A DNA stretch of 64,000 bases from Fredinandcohnia humi (lineage in GTDB: Bacteria > Bacillota > Bacilli > Bacillales > Bacillaceae_L), in the NCBI RefSeq assembly GCF_001439915.1, contig NZ_LMBW01000001.1:403429-467428 (forward strand), written 5' to 3'. The notes under the pieces were generated by a model. The model ran no database searches. It worked only from the letters and a program-made list of their open reading frames with translations, and had not been told where the DNA came from. Every line of letters starts with the position of its first letter. Position 1 is the first letter of the stretch. Positions 61,718 to 64,000 of this stretch are shown here, piece after piece. The position numbers were made by a program, and so were the translations under genes.

Positions 61718-62140
61718 CTATAATTCCTTGATCATCGTGACATGAGGTATCCCAGCATCCATAAACAGACCCGATGTGGTTTCATATCCTAGTTTTCTAT
61801 AGAAGTTTTCTGCTTGTGTTTGAGCATTGAGCTTTAACTTTGAAATGCCTCGCTCTTTCGCAATGTCCTCCATCTTATGCATAATCACATTCCCTGCTCC
61901 TTTTTTACGGTGTGAAGCGAGAACGCAAATACGTTCCACTTTACCGTATTCATCTAGCACTCGGAATCGTCCAGCTCCAACTGGTTCATTGTTATCATAA
62001 AGGACAACATGTGTAGCTTCATCTTCAAATTGATCAATTTCTTCTTCAAGGGGTACATTCTGTTCTTCGACGAAAACCACTTTTCTGATTGTGTAGGCAT
62101 CGTCTTGTTCTTTGTTGTTTGTTACAATTCTTACTTCCAT
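61718..62140 (-). CDS. yjcF: YjcF-like GNAT N-acetyltransferase
   Basis: 140 residues, GNAT fold: VFVEEQNVPLEEEID, HVVLYDNNEPVGAGRFR, VCVLASHRKKGAGNVIM-type acetyl-CoA loop (reads ICVLASHRKKGAGNVIMHKM). Backbone gene, with the order yjcF-yjcG-yjcH as in B. subtilis. Substrate unknown. Seven bases after yjcG stop, so cotranscribed. Confidence 0.88.
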   Translation of the reverse strand: MEVRIVTNNKEQDDAYTIRKVVFVEEQNVPLEEEIDQFEDEATHVVLYDNNEPVGAGRFRVLDEYGKVERICVLASHRKKGAGNVIMHKMEDIAKERGISKLKLNAQTQAENFYRKLGYETTSGLFMDAGIPHVTMIKEL

Positions 62141-62147
62141 AATGTGT

Positions 62148-62663
62148 TTAATTTTCCTTTCCTAAACGAAATGTCTCATAAACGGTCCATGAACCGTTTT
62201 CTAGCTGATACAGGAGATGGAAGCGGTCAATTTGCTCCTCGTGATCCATTTTTAACATACGTAATTGACCATACACATCTGAATGCTCATCACTGGATAG
62301 CTTTTGCCCGATTGTAATATGGGGAACAAACGCATACTCAGGTTCTCCTGCAAAATAACCAGTGTGAAGTGCATTATGTAGTCTTTTTAATTCTTCATTA
62401 GGATCTACTTTTAAGTAAATTACATTATTAACAGGTGAAAAGGAGCTAACCTTTAAGACCTTTAGTTGAAATGGTTCGACCTGTTTGGAAACCGCATCTA
62501 ATTCCCTTGTTATATCCACAATCTCTTCATCGGATGCTTCAAATGCATTCTTAACCGTGATATGTGGTGTAATTAATGCATAATGTGGGTCATAGCGTTT
62601 GCGATACGAATTAGCCGTGTCTTGAAGTTTTTTGGACGGGAAGATAACAATGCCATATTTCAT
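62148..62663 (-). CDS. yjcG: YjcG-like 2H phosphoesterase (2'-5' RNA ligase family)
   Basis: 171 residues with the two H-x-T motifs HITV (about residue 34) and HITIG (about 115) of the LigT/2H superfamily, which open or hydrolyse 2',3'-cyclic phosphates. Start ATG behind AGGAGGGC. Middle gene of yjcH-yjcG-yjcF transcription. Confidence 0.9.
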   Translation of the reverse strand: MKYGIVIFPSKKLQDTANSYRKRYDPHYALITPHITVKNAFEASDEEIVDITRELDAVSKQVEPFQLKVLKVSSFSPVNNVIYLKVDPNEELKRLHNALHTGYFAGEPEYAFVPHITIGQKLSSDEHSDVYGQLRMLKMDHEEQIDRFHLLYQLENGSWTVYETFRLGKEN

Positions 62664-62780
62664 ATGTTTTGCCCTCCTAATGGTTTAATAAAATCAAAAC
62701 GTGAAGCAAGTGATGTTGTTTTACGAAAATAATAATTTAATTATAACAAATATCTGAAAATGATAGAATACAATTACTGG

Positions 62781-63521
62781 TTATTTTAACATTTTTGACA
62801 AGGCCCTTGGTAAATCAGGCTGCCAATACTTCCATGTATGGTTGCCATCGAATTCTTCATAAAAATAAGGAAAGCCCTTTTTTACAATGATGTCATTCAA
62901 CTGACGGTTTGGTGTTAAAAAATCTTCAATATCACCGGTTGTCGTTTTCACTTCGGTTTCGCCTAATCCAATGACATGATACAAATCAAGGAGATGCGTA
63001 TCTTCAAAATTTTCAACCTTCTGAAGAACATGTTCATTCACAAGAGGTGATTGCATCAGCACCTTTCCAAAGGTATGAGGGTATTCTAGTGCTGTTAAAA
63101 GCGAAATAGTTGCAGCTAGTGAATCCCCAATTAGTGCGCGACCTTGACCCATTTGATAAGTAGGGAACTCCTGATCAAGAAATGGTACCAGTTCTTCCCC
63201 TAAAAAGCGCTTATATAAAGGATGCTGCTCACCATCGGGGTGATACTTCCTACGGCGGTCTGCAACGCTTTTATAAGGAACCCCAACAATAATCGTATTA
63301 CTGATTTCACCCGTTTCCAATAGCTTATCAGCAACCCGCGCAACCCTTCCAAGATTAAAATAATCACGTCCATCCTGAGCGATGAGAACATTGTATTTAG
63401 TAAGGGGGGAGAAGGCCGCTGGTAAATAAACAATCAGCTCAAGTTCTTCATTTAAAATCCTACTATGTATAGTCATTTCCCTAACTGTGCCTTTATTAAC
63501 CATCGTCTTAAAATCCTCCAA
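62781..63521 (-). CDS. yjcH: YjcH-like esterase (enterochelin esterase/putative esterase family)
   Basis: 246 residues, alpha/beta hydrolase. The nucleophile elbow is GDSLAATIS (Ser about residue 133), an early VLIAQDGRDYFN and GVPYKS, and a late His in FDGNHTWKYW. No signal peptide, so cytoplasmic. First gene of the three-gene yjcHGF unit. Start after GAGGA. True substrate unknown. Confidence 0.88.
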   Translation of the reverse strand: MEDFKTMVNKGTVREMTIHSRILNEELELIVYLPAAFSPLTKYNVLIAQDGRDYFNLGRVARVADKLLETGEISNTIIVGVPYKSVADRRRKYHPDGEQHPLYKRFLGEELVPFLDQEFPTYQMGQGRALIGDSLAATISLLTALEYPHTFGKVLMQSPLVNEHVLQKVENFEDTHLLDLYHVIGLGETEVKTTTGDIEDFLTPNRQLNDIIVKKGFPYFYEEFDGNHTWKYWQPDLPRALSKMLK

Positions 63522-63631
63522 ATAAACAATTTACACCTTTATTATACCGTTTAAAAAAGGAAAACCAACAAGAAAATCCCTGTCACTAAACCCGAAGAAG
63601 GGCATTGTTCCGTGAAATTACAAGATTTCGA

Positions 63632-63660
63632 TTGACAAACCTTTAAAACGGATGTATATT
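63632..63660 (+). promoter_or_regulatory. Strong sigma-A promoter for the tRNA unit
   Basis: TTGACA (63632-63637), 17 bp, TATATT (63655-63660), just upstream of the tRNA sequences. Confidence 0.85.
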
Positions 63661-63680
63661 ATAAATTGTTCATACATAGT

Positions 63681-63720
63681 GATTCCGTAGCTCAGCTGGG
63701 AGAGCGCTACCTTGACAGGG
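63681..63720 (+). pseudogene. Truncated tRNA-Val (5' half)
   Basis: GATTCCGTAGCTCAGCTGGG and the following bases through CTACCTTGACAGGG are the acceptor, D-arm and anticodon arm up to the GAC anticodon of a Bacillus tRNA-Val. The rest, including the T-arm and 3' acceptor strand, is missing and replaced by AT-rich sequence. Confidence 0.75.
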
Positions 63721-63741
63721 GAATTATTAAAACTTAAATAT

Positions 63742-63813
63742 GGGACATTAGCTCAGCGGGAGAGCACTTGGTCGACAACCAAGGGGTCACTGGTTCAATC
63801 CCAGTATGTCCCA
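63742..63813 (+). tRNA. tRNA, anticodon GAC by position (Val), with atypical anticodon loop
   Basis: A full cloverleaf folds: GGGACAT with ATGTCCC, D stem GCTC/GAGC, anticodon stem CTTGG/CCAAG, T arm ACTGG-TTCAATC-CCAGT, discriminator A. The anticodon loop is TCGACAA, so position 33 is C rather than the near-universal T, and the D loop is short. It may be a decaying copy. The 3' CCA is not encoded exactly (TCCA follows). Confidence 0.65.
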
Positions 63814-63892
63814 TCCATATTTTGATTTAACAACTACATATACGAAGCTTGAAAAGTGCTGAAGTACTTCCATCAAGTTTTGACTGAAACAC

Positions 63893-63936
63893 TCCGTTTT
63901 TTCTGTGAAAAATACAGAAAGAATGGGGTGTTTTTT
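63893..63936 (+). terminator. Terminator-like hairpin after the tRNA unit
   Basis: AAACACTCC (about 63,889-63,897) can pair with GGGGTGTTT (63,925-63,933) with G-U pairs, followed by T residues. Confidence 0.45.
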
Positions 63937-63937
63937 G

Positions 63938-64000
63938 TTGTCTTTAAATTATTTTGAAGATAAGGAAAAAGTTAAAAAACGACAGCCACACAAAAGAAAA
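63938..64000 (+). CDS. Start of an unidentified ORF, cut by the window edge
   Basis: A TTG seven bases after GGGGTG opens a frame MSLNYFEDKEKVKKRQPHKR that stays open to the last base. Basic and hydrophilic; too short to identify. The start overlaps a terminator-like hairpin, so it could also be spurious. Confidence 0.35.
   Translation, partial: MSLNYFEDKEKVKKRQPHKRK

Overview
The window looks like chromosome of an endospore-forming Bacillaceae bacterium (Bacillus sensu lato). It is AT-rich, uses strong GGAGG-type ribosome binding sites with many TTG/GTG starts, and carries recognisable Bacillus backbone genes: prpE, a rodA/ftsW gene, mgtE, a YjbQ-type antiporter, fabI with a perfect FapR-type operator, yjcA, yjcZ, spoVIF, yjcF, yjcG and yjcH. 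In B. subtilis the same backbone frames the cotO-cotZYXWV spore-crust genes. Here the interval is instead filled with about 50 kb of surface-glycan genes in three blocks. The species cannot be fixed from the sequence alone.

Layout. 1-281: six 53-bp hairpin-forming tandem repeats at the window edge. 0.3-6.6 kb: housekeeping (PrpE phosphatase, RodA, MgtE, YjbQ antiporter, FabI). 7-9.8 kb: small genes, a DUF3231 spore-type protein and an MFS exporter. 10-15.6 kb: a GalU-like enzyme, a sulfate-activation operon (sat, a PHP-phosphatase/APS-kinase fusion, and a broken TSUP transporter), and UDP-glucose dehydrogenase. 15.7-25 kb: yjcA, kinase-like proteins, a glycosyltransferase, spore-surface and coiled-coil proteins with sigma-K-like promoters, and a second GalU-like gene. 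25.3-27.8 kb: a glycosyltransferase plus two sulfotransferases. 28-30.8 kb: an intact TSUP transporter followed by decayed copies of php, sat, ugd and galU. 31-34.7 kb: a CotS/CotSA/epimerase operon. 35.3-36.7 kb: sporulation genes yjcZ, spoVIF and neighbours. 37-61.6 kb: a large glycan module (GDP-mannose synthesis, CotS-like kinases, glycosyltransferases, CDP-glucose and UDP-uronic acid enzymes, two more sulfotransferases, three tandem GT8 genes, neuBCA), bracketed by two copies of one terminator-like repeat. 61.7-63.5 kb: yjcF-yjcG-yjcH. 63.6-64 kb: a strong promoter reading into a truncated and an odd tRNA-Val, then the start of an unidentified ORF.

How it fits together (inference). Sat and the APS-kinase domain would make PAPS, and four sulfotransferases could transfer sulfate to a glycan built by the numerous glycosyltransferases from UDP-glucuronate, GDP-mannose, CDP-glucose-derived and sialic-acid-like donors. 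The PHP domain fused to APS kinase belongs to a family that includes enzymes hydrolysing 3',5'-bisphosphonucleotides such as pAp, the by-product of sulfotransfer. The module could therefore supply PAPS and clear its waste product in one polypeptide. Sigma-K-like promoters and CotS-family proteins point to the maturing spore surface as the site of action. A dedicated spore-surface glycan sulfation system is the main candidate for an undescribed system here.
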